NCBI RefSeq assembly: GCF_003815915.1
Contig: NZ_CP033929.1
Coordinates: 682,001 to 746,000, forward strand
Origin: Chryseobacterium indoltheticum
GTDB taxonomy: Bacteria; Bacteroidota; Bacteroidia; Flavobacteriales; Weeksellaceae
Length of the DNA stretch: 64,000 bases
Direction: 5' to 3'
The notes under the pieces were generated by a model. It did not search any database. It was not told the DNA's origin and saw nothing but the letters and a program-made list of their open reading frames with translations. The position numbers and the translations under genes were made by a program. This document shows, piece by piece, positions 53,038-62,169 of this stretch; position 1 is the stretch's first letter, and each line of letters opens with the position of its first letter.

Positions 53038-55224
53038 ATGAAAAAAACGGTATCTGTCTCATTGCTAATTTTGGGAGTAGCTTTTTCTAAAGCACAACAA
53101 AAAGTAAACGATACAATAAGAAAAGAAACCACGATTGAAGAGGTAGAACTTTTTGGAGAAAAAAACAAACAACCTGAAGGTTTGGAAGTGATTACAAGGT
53201 TACCTCTTAAACCGAGAGATCAGATTCAAAGCATCTCTGTAGTTTCCCACAAAGTAATTGAAGATTTGGGTGGACTTACCGTAACTGATGTTGCAAAAAA
53301 TATTCCTGGTGTTACTCAATTTGGAAGCTATGGCGGAACCAGAGAAAGCATGTCTATAAGAGGATATCGTGGGGTTCCTGTTTTGAAAAACGGAGTCATG
53401 ATGGATTCTGATTTCCGTACCGGAGGAATGCTTACAGATATGCAGGGTGTCGAAAGTATTCAAGTGATTAAAGGTTCAGCTGCAGTTACACAGGGGATTG
53501 GTGATGGTCTTGGTTCTGCAGGAGGAGTGATCAATGTGGTGACTAAAATTCCAAAATTTATTAATGAAACGAATGTTGGTTTCAGATACGGAAGTTGGGA
53601 CTTTTACAGACCGACTGTAGATTTTCAAAGAGTCTTAGATAATAAAGGTAAGATTGCAGTTCGCTTAAATGCAGCTTATCAAGACAATAATAGTTTCAGA
53701 AGATTTGTAAACACAGATCGTATTTATGTGAATCCATCAGTAGCTTTCCGTCCGGATGACAAAACGGAAATCGTTGCCGAAATGGATTACATGAAAAACA
53801 ATACAACTCCTGATAGAGGAACGGTAAATTTAGCCAAAGGTGACACGGAAGCTATTTATCAAATGCCCGGAAGAAAATTTTTAGGTTTTTCAACTGATAA
53901 TGCAGCGACTGAGACTTTTAACTTCTCTACCACAGCCACAAGAAGACTTACTGATAAGTTGAAAGTAAGAGCTGCATTTATGAATTCTTCTTATAGCACC
54001 AATATCGTAGGGGCAGCTTTGGCTCCAATCGATCGAAATAATCCAAATGAAATTAGAAATAGAACTTTGGCAAAATCTGAACGTGAAGATTTAAATAAAG
54101 TTTTTCAATTTGATTTCATTGGTGCAGATGTAATGACAGGCTTTATGAAACATACTTTTCAGGTTGGTTTTGACTGGAAAGAATCTGATGTGACTACAAC
54201 TTCTTATAATGCAAAAGATGTTGACCAAATCAACGTTTTAAATGATATTAATAATATTCTTCCTTCAAATATTGACGCCGGAAACTTTGCTTTGATTAAT
54301 AAAAATCCTATCGTAAATACATTAGCTCCTACAATGGGTTTAATGGCTCAGGATGTTGTTACTTTTAATAAATATTTAAAGGCTCATTTGGGGGTTCGTT
54401 ACAGCAGATTAAATGGATCTGACAAAGACAAAAATTATGCTTGGAATCCATCTTTCGGATTAATGATTTCGCCAATTGAAAATATGAATGTTTTTGGATC
54501 ATATACTACCACTACAGGTTTGCGAAGTGCAAATAATGTTTTGGCAACAGGAGGAACTGTTGGTGCTTCAACCACAAAACAATGGGAAGCCGGAATTAAA
54601 TCTGATTGGTTAAATGAAAAATTACGTTTCAATCTTACCTTCTTTGATATAAAAACAGATAATTTGTCGTACGAAATTTTGAATGGAAACAATGGTACAG
54701 GAACATACGCTTTAGCAGGAGAACTTCAAAGAAGAGGAATGGAAGTAGAATTAATAGGAAAAATTCTTCCAAACTTACAGATTATGACAGGTTGGGCGTA
54801 TGTAGATGCTCAATATCAGGATAGTCCTTCATTTGTAAATGGTTCAGCGCCAATTAATACTCCAAAACATTCTGCTAATGGCTGGTTAAATTACAAATTC
54901 AATCAAGGTATTTTAGAGGGTCTTGACATTGGAGCAGGTATTTATTATGTAGGAATAAGACCTGTGGATGATTATAAACAAATTTATACTACTGCAGTTG
55001 GAGGACATGTAAACGGAACGCAGCCTGGAGAAAAACCTTTCAATATGCCGGAATATACAACAGTTGATGCACAAGTGGGTTACAGGTTTAAAAATGGATT
55101 CGGTCTAAGAGTTTTCTTAAATAATATCTTTGATTCTGTAGGATACAATTCGTATTTCAGAGGTGGGTATATCGATCAGATTCAGCCACGAAATTTCTCA
55201 GCACAAATTAATTATAAATTTTAA
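53038..55224 (+). CDS. TonB-dependent siderophore receptor
   Basis: 728 aa from the ATG at 53038, which gives a clean signal peptide (MKKTVSVSLLILGVAFSKAQ). A TonB-box-like IEEVELFGEK (~31-40) is followed by the plug (QSISVVSHKVIEDLGGLTVTDVAKNIPGVTQFGSYGG…SIRGYRG; VIKGSAAVTQGIG-DGLGSAGGVINVVTK) and a 22-strand-type barrel ending …PRNFSAQINYKF. The plug pattern is that of ferrichrome/FhuE-type receptors. It imports ferric siderophores across the outer membrane with TonB-ExbBD energy. A Fur-box-like palindrome upstream suggests iron repression. Confidence 0.94.
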   Translation: MKKTVSVSLLILGVAFSKAQQKVNDTIRKETTIEEVELFGEKNKQPEGLEVITRLPLKPRDQIQSISVVSHKVIEDLGGLTVTDVAKNIPGVTQFGSYGGTRESMSIRGYRGVPVLKNGVMMDSDFRTGGMLTDMQGVESIQVIKGSAAVTQGIGDGLGSAGGVINVVTKIPKFINETNVGFRYGSWDFYRPTVDFQRVLDNKGKIAVRLNAAYQDNNSFRRFVNTDRIYVNPSVAFRPDDKTEIVAEMDYMKNNTTPDRGTVNLAKGDTEAIYQMPGRKFLGFSTDNAATETFNFSTTATRRLTDKLKVRAAFMNSSYSTNIVGAALAPIDRNNPNEIRNRTLAKSEREDLNKVFQFDFIGADVMTGFMKHTFQVGFDWKESDVTTTSYNAKDVDQINVLNDINNILPSNIDAGNFALINKNPIVNTLAPTMGLMAQDVVTFNKYLKAHLGVRYSRLNGSDKDKNYAWNPSFGLMISPIENMNVFGSYTTTTGLRSANNVLATGGTVGASTTKQWEAGIKSDWLNEKLRFNLTFFDIKTDNLSYEILNGNNGTGTYALAGELQRRGMEVELIGKILPNLQIMTGWAYVDAQYQDSPSFVNGSAPINTPKHSANGWLNYKFNQGILEGLDIGAGIYYVGIRPVDDYKQIYTTAVGGHVNGTQPGEKPFNMPEYTTVDAQVGYRFKNGFGLRVFLNNIFDSVGYNSYFRGGYIDQIQPRNFSAQINYKF

Positions 55225-55371
55225 TAGATAATTTTCAAGTAATAGTTTTATCTATATCGGGAGAGTCTCTGAATTTTTTCAGAGGCTTTCCTTTTTGTAA
55301 TGAATGATTAAAAGTTATTGAGTCCGGTCTTTACAGATGAGCTATTTTTTATTATTTTTAATAAAAAAATA

Positions 55372-55857
55372 ATGGCAACATCAGATAGAAGTATTTTTGA
55401 GAAATTTTCAAATTGGGCAACCAAATTTACGGGCAGTTCGTATGCGTTTTTGGGAGCGGTTGCGATTGTGGTAATTTGGGCTGTTTCCGGACCTGTTTTT
55501 AATTATTCCGAAACCTGGCAGTTGGTTATCAATACAGGAACAACGATTATTACTTTTCTGATGGTTTTTCTGATTCAGAAATCTCAAAATAAAGATTCTA
55601 AGGCTATTCAAATTAAATTAAATGAGCTGATTGCTGCCAACGAAAAAGCAAGCAACAGGATTGTCGACATCGAAGATCTTACCGAGAAAGAGCTCGACCA
55701 GTTGCATTGCTATTACGAAAAACTGGCTGATTTTGCTGAAGAAGACAATGATATTCACGCCTCACATTCTATAGATGCAGCGAAAAGAAATCAGGATTAC
55801 AAACATGACTTTTTCAAAAAGAAGCATGATGAATGGCTGGCTAAGCAAAATAAATAA
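55372..55857 (+). CDS. Low-affinity iron permease-family small membrane protein
   Basis: 161 aa from the ATG at 55372; the longer frame from 55318 adds a non-family extension. Two membrane segments (~22-42 and ~50-72) include YAFLGAVAIVVIWAVSGP…TWQLVINTGTTIITFLMVFLIQKSQNKDSKAIQIKLNELI, the hallmark of the family. A charged C-terminal tail follows. The 'iron permease' name comes from fungal relatives and is weakly supported for bacteria. Proximity to the siderophore receptor is consistent with but does not prove a role in iron. Confidence 0.88.
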   Translation: MATSDRSIFEKFSNWATKFTGSSYAFLGAVAIVVIWAVSGPVFNYSETWQLVINTGTTIITFLMVFLIQKSQNKDSKAIQIKLNELIAANEKASNRIVDIEDLTEKELDQLHCYYEKLADFAEEDNDIHASHSIDAAKRNQDYKHDFFKKKHDEWLAKQNK

Positions 55858-56142
55858 GCTTATTTAACGTGAACTTTGATTAAGTAATAAAATGTAAATT
55901 TGTTATTTAGTCAATAAATTTATTTCTATGAAGGTCTCGTTTTATTCAAGCTTCATCAGCGACTTTGTCGCCATTCTTTGCTCCTTAAAATAATAAGCGT
56001 AAAATTAAAATCTTTGCGTGATAAAATATTTTGCTCAGTTTCTTATTTCGAAAACCAGATTATTTATCGCACTCAAATGTTTTTTTTGACAATAAATTAG
56101 AATCAAATAATTTTTAGTATATTTTGTGCTTAAAGTTTTTAT
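55858..56142. other. Intergenic region before the second GLPGLI gene
   Basis: 285 nt, AT-rich. It includes a stretch resembling dispersed intergenic sequence (GCGACTTTGTCGCCATTC and AAATCTTTGCGTGATAAA). No gene, terminator or clear promoter can be supported. Confidence 0.4.
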
Positions 56143-56982
56143 ATGATGAAGTTTTTTATTTCAATTTTGATCTTTTGTTCTGCTTTAATTTCTGCTCAGC
56201 AAACTAAAATTCTTGACAATTTTTCGATGAAAGCATCATCTTACGATGCAAAGGTTTTTGAGAAGAGCAATCTTAATATTTATTATCAGTTTAAATTTTT
56301 AAAAGACACAAAGGTTTCTCAAAACCCGAGAGAAGGGTTGTGTGTTTTACAAATTGGCGAAAACTATTCAAAGTTCAGCGATACAAAAACATTGCAAAGA
56401 GATTCTATGTTTGAGAAATTTTCTCATCTTGAAAGTGTCGGTGCCAGAGAAATGAATCAACTTTTCATGTACAATCCTTTATGGAATATGGAAAGTTTAA
56501 AATCGGCAGTTGATAAAAAAGTTACTTATCAAAAACGATACAAAACAAAATACGAATATGAAGAAGCGCAGCCGGAATTGAAGTGGCAACTTCATAACGA
56601 ATCGAAGAAAATTCTTGATTACAGCTGTAAAAAGGCAACTGTAAAATACAGAGGAAGAGAATTTATCGCTTGGTATGCAGCAGATATTCCCGTAAACAAC
56701 GGTCCTTATATTTTTGAAGGTTTACCGGGTTTGATTTTAGAACTTGAAGATTCACAAAATAAATATCATTTTACAGCAGTTGGAATTGATAAAAAACCAA
56801 TGGATATTTATCTACGAAACGACAAAGGAATCCTAAAGATAAGCAGAACAAAGTTTAGAGAAGTTGAGAAAACGTATCACGATAATCCGGGTGCTTTTCA
56901 TGGTAAAGCTATAAACGAGGATGGTTCACCGATGGTTGTTAAATCAAAACCTTTTCTCTACGATCCGTTTGAATTAGAATAA
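56143..56982 (+). CDS. GLPGLI-family exported protein (copy 2)
   Basis: 279 aa. Signal peptide ~1-18 (ALISAQ). Motif GPYIFEGLPGLILELED (~187-203), preceded by YRGREFIAWYAADIPVNN, just as in copy 1 at 52074. The central region carries CKKATVKYRGR. Function unknown. The two GLPGLI genes bracket the siderophore receptor and the permease-like gene. A bidirectional terminator follows. Confidence 0.93.
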   Translation: MMKFFISILIFCSALISAQQTKILDNFSMKASSYDAKVFEKSNLNIYYQFKFLKDTKVSQNPREGLCVLQIGENYSKFSDTKTLQRDSMFEKFSHLESVGAREMNQLFMYNPLWNMESLKSAVDKKVTYQKRYKTKYEYEEAQPELKWQLHNESKKILDYSCKKATVKYRGREFIAWYAADIPVNNGPYIFEGLPGLILELEDSQNKYHFTAVGIDKKPMDIYLRNDKGILKISRTKFREVEKTYHDNPGAFHGKAINEDGSPMVVKSKPFLYDPFELE

Positions 56983-56985
56983 AAA

Positions 56986-57020
56986 TTAAAGCCTTACAAA
57001 ATCTGTAAGGCTTTAATTTT
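56986..57020. terminator. Bidirectional terminator
   Basis: TTAAAGCCTTACA (56986-56998) and TGTAAGGCTTTAA (57004-57016) form a 13-bp stem with a 5-nt loop between convergent genes, with A- and T-rich flanks. Confidence 0.92.
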
Positions 57021-57025
57021 ATAAT

Positions 57026-59728
57026 TTATCGCTTCATAAAATAATCAAAATAGGTACAACTTCCCAAAAGTTCCCGGGCGGTTTCGGTATTTGAATATTG
57101 AGATTTGAGCTGTGCAAAATAGGTTCTGTATTTTTGGTTTTTCAGATCACCCATTTGTTTTTCGTGAGCATCATTTTTCTCAGACCATTTCGGGTCAGCA
57201 TAATCAATGTTCGCTTGGTTTTTAGCTTCATATTGATAATATTTCCCCTGTTCGGCACTCGCCATTTGGAAAAGAACTCTCGCTTTTTGTTCTCTATCGC
57301 TCGAAAGGTCATATGCTTTTTTGTAATAATTGATAGCAAGATCAAAATTATCAGGTTCTATAAAAGTAGTGTACGTAAAATTCTTGTAATAATACTGATA
57401 CGGATTTTCTCTTTTGGTATTCCAGAAATCATATTTTCCGCCGTTGCTGTTGTCAATATCCATCACAAAAAGCTCTCGGTAATATCCAAGAATTGATGTG
57501 TTGTATAGCAGGTTTCCGATCAGCTGATTGGCATTAGCCGATTTTGCATCTTTTCCGTTTCCTATTTTTTTAAGCTGAATTAATGCATCTGCCAATTCAA
57601 GTTTATTCATTTTAGGCTTAATGAATGGAAATGCAGTGAAATCTTCAGCTTTCATACTTTCTGATTCAGGACTTTGGAAACTTTCCCAAACATTATGGCC
57701 AAAAACTAAGCTTGAAATACCGTTGTAACCGTCGTAGTTTTCACCATTATAAACCAGTTTCTCGTATTTTCCGGTTTCAGGATTGTATTTTTCGTAATTG
57801 TCTCTTGGGATTCCTGCAAAGCTTACAGCTTTTTGATAGTAAGATTTAGCTTTGTCAAAATCTGCCGATCTCATCGCTCTGTCACCATAAATGTTGGCAA
57901 AGAAAGCATCAATGTTTCCTACAGCATCAAGGTTTTTGGCGATAATTTGCTGCTCAAACTGGGTCTTATTCGGTTTTCTGTAAAACTCTTCAACACTTTT
58001 TACCAAGTTTGAATTTGGGTTGTACTGAAGATCAGAAAGCTTATTATTCATCAGGAAAGATTTTCCATCTTCGCCCTGAAGGAAATAGCGGTTTGCTAAA
58101 ACATCTTTCAGGAAATCTTTTGTGGAAGGAACTTCACCATAATAATCGTATTCATTTGTTTCTGTGCTGTCTTTTTTAACGGGTGGTTTTTCAACAAAAT
58201 ATTCAGAATAATCTTTCATTAAATGATCTTCATAATCCGCATCAATTTTAGGTTGCGAAACAATATCATTCAGCACTTTCATTCTCTTTATTTCTTCAAG
58301 ATACTCAGGATTGCTGGTTTTTATATCTGCTAAAATTTCGCTGCTTTCTTCATAATCTTTTTTAAGGAATTTCAAATAAGCATCGGCAATCTGCCAATAT
58401 TCGTCTTTAGATTTTTCTTTAGTTTTTGCAGTGAATTTTTCCAGATCATCCAGGAAGTCTTTCTGGTTTTCATTCTGAGAATAGTAATAAGAATTGTTCT
58501 TTACATACGTTGGAATCCTGTCCGGATTTGCAAACAGATCATCATTGCTTTGCTCAGATTTATCATTGGTTTTATCAGATTTCTTACTGCCAAAAAGGTT
58601 TTTAAAGAAGAGAACTATTTTCTGCCAGAAACTCAGTTCCTTTTTCTTTACTTCCGGTTTTTCTGCGGTGGTATCTTTTTTAGCTGAAGTGGAGTTGGAA
58701 TCTTTTGAAGCATAATAATACGTCGGAAGATAATTTCTTTCTAACTCGTTGATGCTTCTTGCTGCCATTACTTTCAGAATTTCAGAATCGGGATCAATGT
58801 CGTACATCTTTTCCATCATCGGAATAGGATTGGTAAAATCTTCATAGCCTAAAAGAAAATACGCCATGTTTTTTTCCTCATTCGTTCCGGCTCTTTTCAT
58901 AATATTGTTGAAAGAAGCAGTGTCTGAAAGTTTCATCGAAACAAAAGAAGATTCTTTACGGCTTTTGGAATTCATAAAAACCTGAAAGAAATTCCAGTTG
59001 GCCTCAGTTCCCATTTCCAAACCTCTTTGCGCTCCTGCCAACTGATCGAGCGCCATATAATAAGCTGCACCTTTTAATGAAATAGGTTGTATATATTTTT
59101 TGAATGCCTCTAAAGCCGCATCATAATTTCTCGTGTAATGATTAAATCTCACCAACTGATAACCGTAACGCTGTTTGATTTCTGGATTTCTGGCGGCGCT
59201 ATATAATGAGGTAAGTGCCGAAATGGTTTTGTTGTAATCTAATTGGGTAGCATTTTTCTCACTTTCATTTTCGCGGTAATAAAAAGAATCCGGACTTTCT
59301 ACATAATTTATTTTCATGTAGGGTTCCAGATATTTTGCTTCAATTAAATAATCAATCGCTTCACGGTATTTTGCATAAAAACCTGAGCCTAATTTTTTTA
59401 ATAACTGATTATTGGGACTGCCTTTTTTAAGATCATTCAAATCTGCCGTTGGAATTTTATTCACCAGATAATCGGTCTCCGTATAACTAAGCTGATTACC
59501 GAAAAACTTCTTCCAAGATTCTATATTTTCATTAGGAATCTGAGACGGTTTGTAATTGGTGTAAAATCGGTCTGAATAGTTATGTAAAAAAGGAAGATAC
59601 GATTTGTCTTTGATGATACTCTGTGTGAAAAGATTAAAATAATCATAATCAGGATCAGACCATGCACAAGCTTCAGTTTTAGTGTAGAAAAGTGATGCTA
59701 CGGCTATGGATAGAATATACTTTTTCAT
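57026..59728 (-). CDS. Large exported helical-repeat protein of unknown function
   Basis: 900 aa. Signal peptide ~1-20 (FYTKTEA). The mature protein begins CAWSDPDYDYFNLFTQS. The rest is mostly helical with TPR-like pairs (NPEIKQRYGYQLVRFNHYTRNYDAALEAFKKYI; AMRSADFDKAKSYYQKAVSFAG; FDLAINYYKKAYDLSSDREQKARVLFQMASAEQGKYY). In the middle a low-complexity insert (KDSNSTSAKKDTTAEKPEVKKKE) is followed by the amphipathic stretch FWQKIVLFFKNLFGSKK and a Lys/Asp/Ser run. I recognise no named family. Probably a periplasmic scaffold protein. Monocistronic or first of a set with the two genes upstream on the same strand. Confidence 0.8.
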   Translation of the reverse strand: MKKYILSIAVASLFYTKTEACAWSDPDYDYFNLFTQSIIKDKSYLPFLHNYSDRFYTNYKPSQIPNENIESWKKFFGNQLSYTETDYLVNKIPTADLNDLKKGSPNNQLLKKLGSGFYAKYREAIDYLIEAKYLEPYMKINYVESPDSFYYRENESEKNATQLDYNKTISALTSLYSAARNPEIKQRYGYQLVRFNHYTRNYDAALEAFKKYIQPISLKGAAYYMALDQLAGAQRGLEMGTEANWNFFQVFMNSKSRKESSFVSMKLSDTASFNNIMKRAGTNEEKNMAYFLLGYEDFTNPIPMMEKMYDIDPDSEILKVMAARSINELERNYLPTYYYASKDSNSTSAKKDTTAEKPEVKKKELSFWQKIVLFFKNLFGSKKSDKTNDKSEQSNDDLFANPDRIPTYVKNNSYYYSQNENQKDFLDDLEKFTAKTKEKSKDEYWQIADAYLKFLKKDYEESSEILADIKTSNPEYLEEIKRMKVLNDIVSQPKIDADYEDHLMKDYSEYFVEKPPVKKDSTETNEYDYYGEVPSTKDFLKDVLANRYFLQGEDGKSFLMNNKLSDLQYNPNSNLVKSVEEFYRKPNKTQFEQQIIAKNLDAVGNIDAFFANIYGDRAMRSADFDKAKSYYQKAVSFAGIPRDNYEKYNPETGKYEKLVYNGENYDGYNGISSLVFGHNVWESFQSPESESMKAEDFTAFPFIKPKMNKLELADALIQLKKIGNGKDAKSANANQLIGNLLYNTSILGYYRELFVMDIDNSNGGKYDFWNTKRENPYQYYYKNFTYTTFIEPDNFDLAINYYKKAYDLSSDREQKARVLFQMASAEQGKYYQYEAKNQANIDYADPKWSEKNDAHEKQMGDLKNQKYRTYFAQLKSQYSNTETARELLGSCTYFDYFMKR

Positions 59729-59913
59729 ATTTATTTTTGGTGTTTTATTTATTTTTTTGGAATCTCAATATTTTAAATCTCGACAAGCCACTTTAATAGT
59801 TTAAAATTTCATCTGTATAAGTCTGTAGGAGGATTAGCCGCCACGAATTTCACGGATTACACGAATTTTATTGCTGTTTGGAAAACTTCCATCATCAAAC
59901 TTCGTGCTTCCAT
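59729..59913. repeat. Repeat-containing intergenic region
   Basis: Contains the CACGAATTTCACGGATTACACGAAT-type repeat (about 59841-59865) and a CTTCCATC…GCTTCCATC segment of the GGAAG family (59885-59914). No gene is supported. Confidence 0.5.
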
Positions 59914-60888
59914 CTATTTAAAATTCCGTCCTTCTACAAATTTACTATCTAATTGATAATATATAATGTTGTAAGTGCTTATTTTTTTGTCTAAAAACTC
60001 TGTTGCATTATTAAGCTGCTCTTGCGAAATTTCTTCCACTTTTATTTTGAAGCCTTTATTTAAAAAGTTCCCAAAATAAAAACCGTCTTTTAAAATTACA
60101 ATTTCATTATCGGAAATCTTTTTGAAATTGGGATTATTCAGATCTTTTACAGAAAGTGCATTAATAAGTTTGTGCTTTCCTAAATGATTGGTCACAATTC
60201 CCCAGGAATATATCGGAAGCGCAACTTCAATTTTCTTTATCGGATAATCTTCAAGCTTTGCTAAGTAGCTTTTCATGATATTTAAATCTAAAATCGAATT
60301 TTTATCTGAGTTTTCTAATGGTGAAGAAGTAGAGTAGCACATGAGATACACTTTTTCAACGGGTGGAATTCTGGTGAGAATTTTATCTTTCACCTGATGA
60401 AGTCGAAGAGTACAAGTGATGTCTTTTTCGGAGATCTTTTTTAATTCTTTTAAAAATTCAAAATAATCATCTTTAGTTCCTGCCGTCCAATCGCAATCGA
60501 TTTGAATTTCGTTATTTATTTTTAATTGATAATCTTTAGCTTTCTTTTGAATGAGCTGATGAATGCTTTCAGCCAGAAAATGTATTTCTTCTTTTTGAAT
60601 ACGCAAAAAAGTCTGATTGGTTATAAACACAGTAGGTACGATCTGCTTATCTGTTTCGAAACTTTTATCTTTTGTAATCACTGCAACAGGCTGAAATTTT
60701 CCACCGACTTTATCAACATCAAAAAAACGGGTGTACAAAAATGGATCCGTAGATTCATTCAACGATTTTTTTTCAGTTTCATTTAATTTAAGATGGGTTT
60801 TCCAGTAGTAAAATGAATAAGGATGGTCTTTTGTGTTGTTGCACGAGGTAACCAAAAGAATAGCAAAAAGAAGTGGTAAGACTTTCAT
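59914..60888 (-). CDS. Lipoprotein with possible TIM-barrel fold, unknown function
   Basis: 324 aa. The lipoprotein signal ends ILLVTSC (Cys 16, then NNTKD). The segment IQIDCDWTAGTKDDYFEFLKELKKIS (~128-153) and the later VEKVYLMCYSTSSPL and IKKIEVALPIYSWGIV are arranged like the strands of a TIM barrel related to glycoside hydrolases (possibly DUF3142-like), but key catalytic residues cannot be assigned. It is coupled to the gene upstream by a 1-nt TAATG overlap, so the two are made together. Confidence 0.7.
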   Translation of the reverse strand: MKVLPLLFAILLVTSCNNTKDHPYSFYYWKTHLKLNETEKKSLNESTDPFLYTRFFDVDKVGGKFQPVAVITKDKSFETDKQIVPTVFITNQTFLRIQKEEIHFLAESIHQLIQKKAKDYQLKINNEIQIDCDWTAGTKDDYFEFLKELKKISEKDITCTLRLHQVKDKILTRIPPVEKVYLMCYSTSSPLENSDKNSILDLNIMKSYLAKLEDYPIKKIEVALPIYSWGIVTNHLGKHKLINALSVKDLNNPNFKKISDNEIVILKDGFYFGNFLNKGFKIKVEEISQEQLNNATEFLDKKISTYNIIYYQLDSKFVEGRNFK

Positions 60889-61301
60889 TATTTATAAAGA
60901 ATACTTTCGCAGTTACAGTTGAGTTCTGCCATTTCAGAAACTGGGCAGCAGTCGTCAGACCTTTTAATATTACCGGTTTCATCGGTAAGGTAGATTTTTT
61001 CTTTGTCAAATTTCACATAGAAAGTTTCATTATACGTTTTGAAATGTACTTTCATTACTTTGGAATTGTATTTTCCGGCATTCATCTCTTCCTTGGTTTC
61101 TTTTCCATCGGCCTGATTGATTTGCAGAAAGCCAAAATGCACGTTTCCGTTTTTCTTTACATCCAGATAATAAGCGGGAGTTCCTGAGCCACTTGCTCCC
61201 TGTTCGATATTAAAATCTCTTTCTCCTGTAAACGGAATAGCAGTTTGTGCAAAAGAAATGATTCCGAAGAATAAAACGAGTGTGGTGAAAATGTTTTTCA
61301 T
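60888..61301 (-). CDS. Small exported protein of unknown function
   Basis: 137 aa with a signal peptide (~1-18, SFAQ). Beta-rich mature part (ERDFNIEQGASGSGTPAYYLDVKKNGNVHFGFLQIN…VMKVHFKTYNETFYVKFDKEKIYLTDE) ends with four Cys (SDDCCPVSEMAELNCNCESILYK). Family not recognised. It overlaps the downstream lipoprotein gene by one base (TAATG). It is the last gene before the rplC operon promoter, divergent from it. Confidence 0.75.
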   Translation of the reverse strand: MKNIFTTLVLFFGIISFAQTAIPFTGERDFNIEQGASGSGTPAYYLDVKKNGNVHFGFLQINQADGKETKEEMNAGKYNSKVMKVHFKTYNETFYVKFDKEKIYLTDETGNIKRSDDCCPVSEMAELNCNCESILYK

Positions 61302-61404
61302 ATTACTTTTTTATCAAAATTAAAAAATTATTCAGAAGAAATTGTTTTCAAAATCTGTGCAAATCTCTAAATCATTAAAAATCAAAATATTTTGCAATAT
61401 ATAT

Positions 61405-61434
61405 TTGTCAAATTAAATTTTATTCATACATTTG
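61405..61434 (+). promoter_or_regulatory. Promoter of the rplC-rplD-rplW-rplB-rpsS operon
   Basis: TTG (61405-61407), 19 nt, TACATTTG (61427-61434): a perfect Bacteroidota promoter, same TTGTCAA start as the rpsL promoter. It allows the S10-type block to be transcribed independently of rpsJ. Confidence 0.85.
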
Positions 61435-61436
61435 CA

Positions 61437-61542
61437 CACTCATTTTAGGGGAGGAATATGCCCAATTCAAACTTGGTAATTATTTGAGCGCCCGAAAAAT
61501 GAGAGTGAATACAAGAAAATTTTATAACATATTATATAAATA
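61437..61542 (+). promoter_or_regulatory. Structured 5' leader of the rplC operon (candidate r-protein autoregulation site)
   Basis: CACT-CATTTT (61437-61446) pairs with AAAATG-GA-AGTG-type sequence at 61496-61507 (10 bp with a 2-nt bulge), closing a 49-nt domain. Inside are AGGGGAGGAATATGCCC and the small hairpin CCAATTCAAACTTGG. The stem begins right at the predicted transcription start. Position and form suggest a ribosomal-protein-binding leader; the RNA family is not assigned. Confidence 0.55.
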
Positions 61543-62169
61543 ATGTCAGGTATTATTGGAAAAAAAATTGGGATGACTTCTCTGTTTGACGAAAACGGCA
61601 AAAATATGCCGTGTACCGTTATTCAGGCAGGTCCTTGCTCAGTTTTACAGGTCAGAACCATTGAAAAGGACGGATACAAATCTGTTCAGTTAGGTTTCGA
61701 TGACAAGAGTGAAAAGAACGTTGGTAAAGCGTTAGCTGGCCATTTTAAAAAGGCTGGTTCTGCTCCTAAAGCTAAGTTGGTAGAATTCTACAGAGAATTC
61801 GTAGACGAAGTAAAAGTAGGAGAGGAAGTAAAAGTTAATCTATTCGCTGAAGGTGAATTTGTTGACGTAACAGGAACTTCAAAAGGTAAAGGCTTCCAGG
61901 GTGTTGTTAAAAGACACGGTTTTGGAGGTGTAATGCAAGCTACTCACGGTCAGCACAACAGACTTAGAGCTCCAGGTTCTATCGGTGCGGGGTCGGATCC
62001 TTCGAGAGTATTCAAAGGAATGAGAATGGCAGGTAGAATGGGAGGTAAGCAGGTAACTGTACAAAACCTTCAAGTATTAAAAGTGGATCAAGAACAAAAT
62101 CTTTTAGTAGTAAAAGGTGCTGTTCCGGGAGCTAAAAATTCTTATGTAATTATCAGAAAATGGAACTAG
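61543..62169 (+). CDS. rplC: 50S ribosomal protein L3
   Basis: 208 aa, complete ([89 protein letters not shown]). It binds 23S rRNA near the peptidyl-transferase centre. First gene of its operon here because rpsJ lies about 13.9 kb upstream. The last 10 nt overlap rplD. Confidence 0.98.
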   Translation: MSGIIGKKIGMTSLFDENGKNMPCTVIQAGPCSVLQVRTIEKDGYKSVQLGFDDKSEKNVGKALAGHFKKAGSAPKAKLVEFYREFVDEVKVGEEVKVNLFAEGEFVDVTGTSKGKGFQGVVKRHGFGGVMQATHGQHNRLRAPGSIGAGSDPSRVFKGMRMAGRMGGKQVTVQNLQVLKVDQEQNLLVVKGAVPGAKNSYVIIRKWN

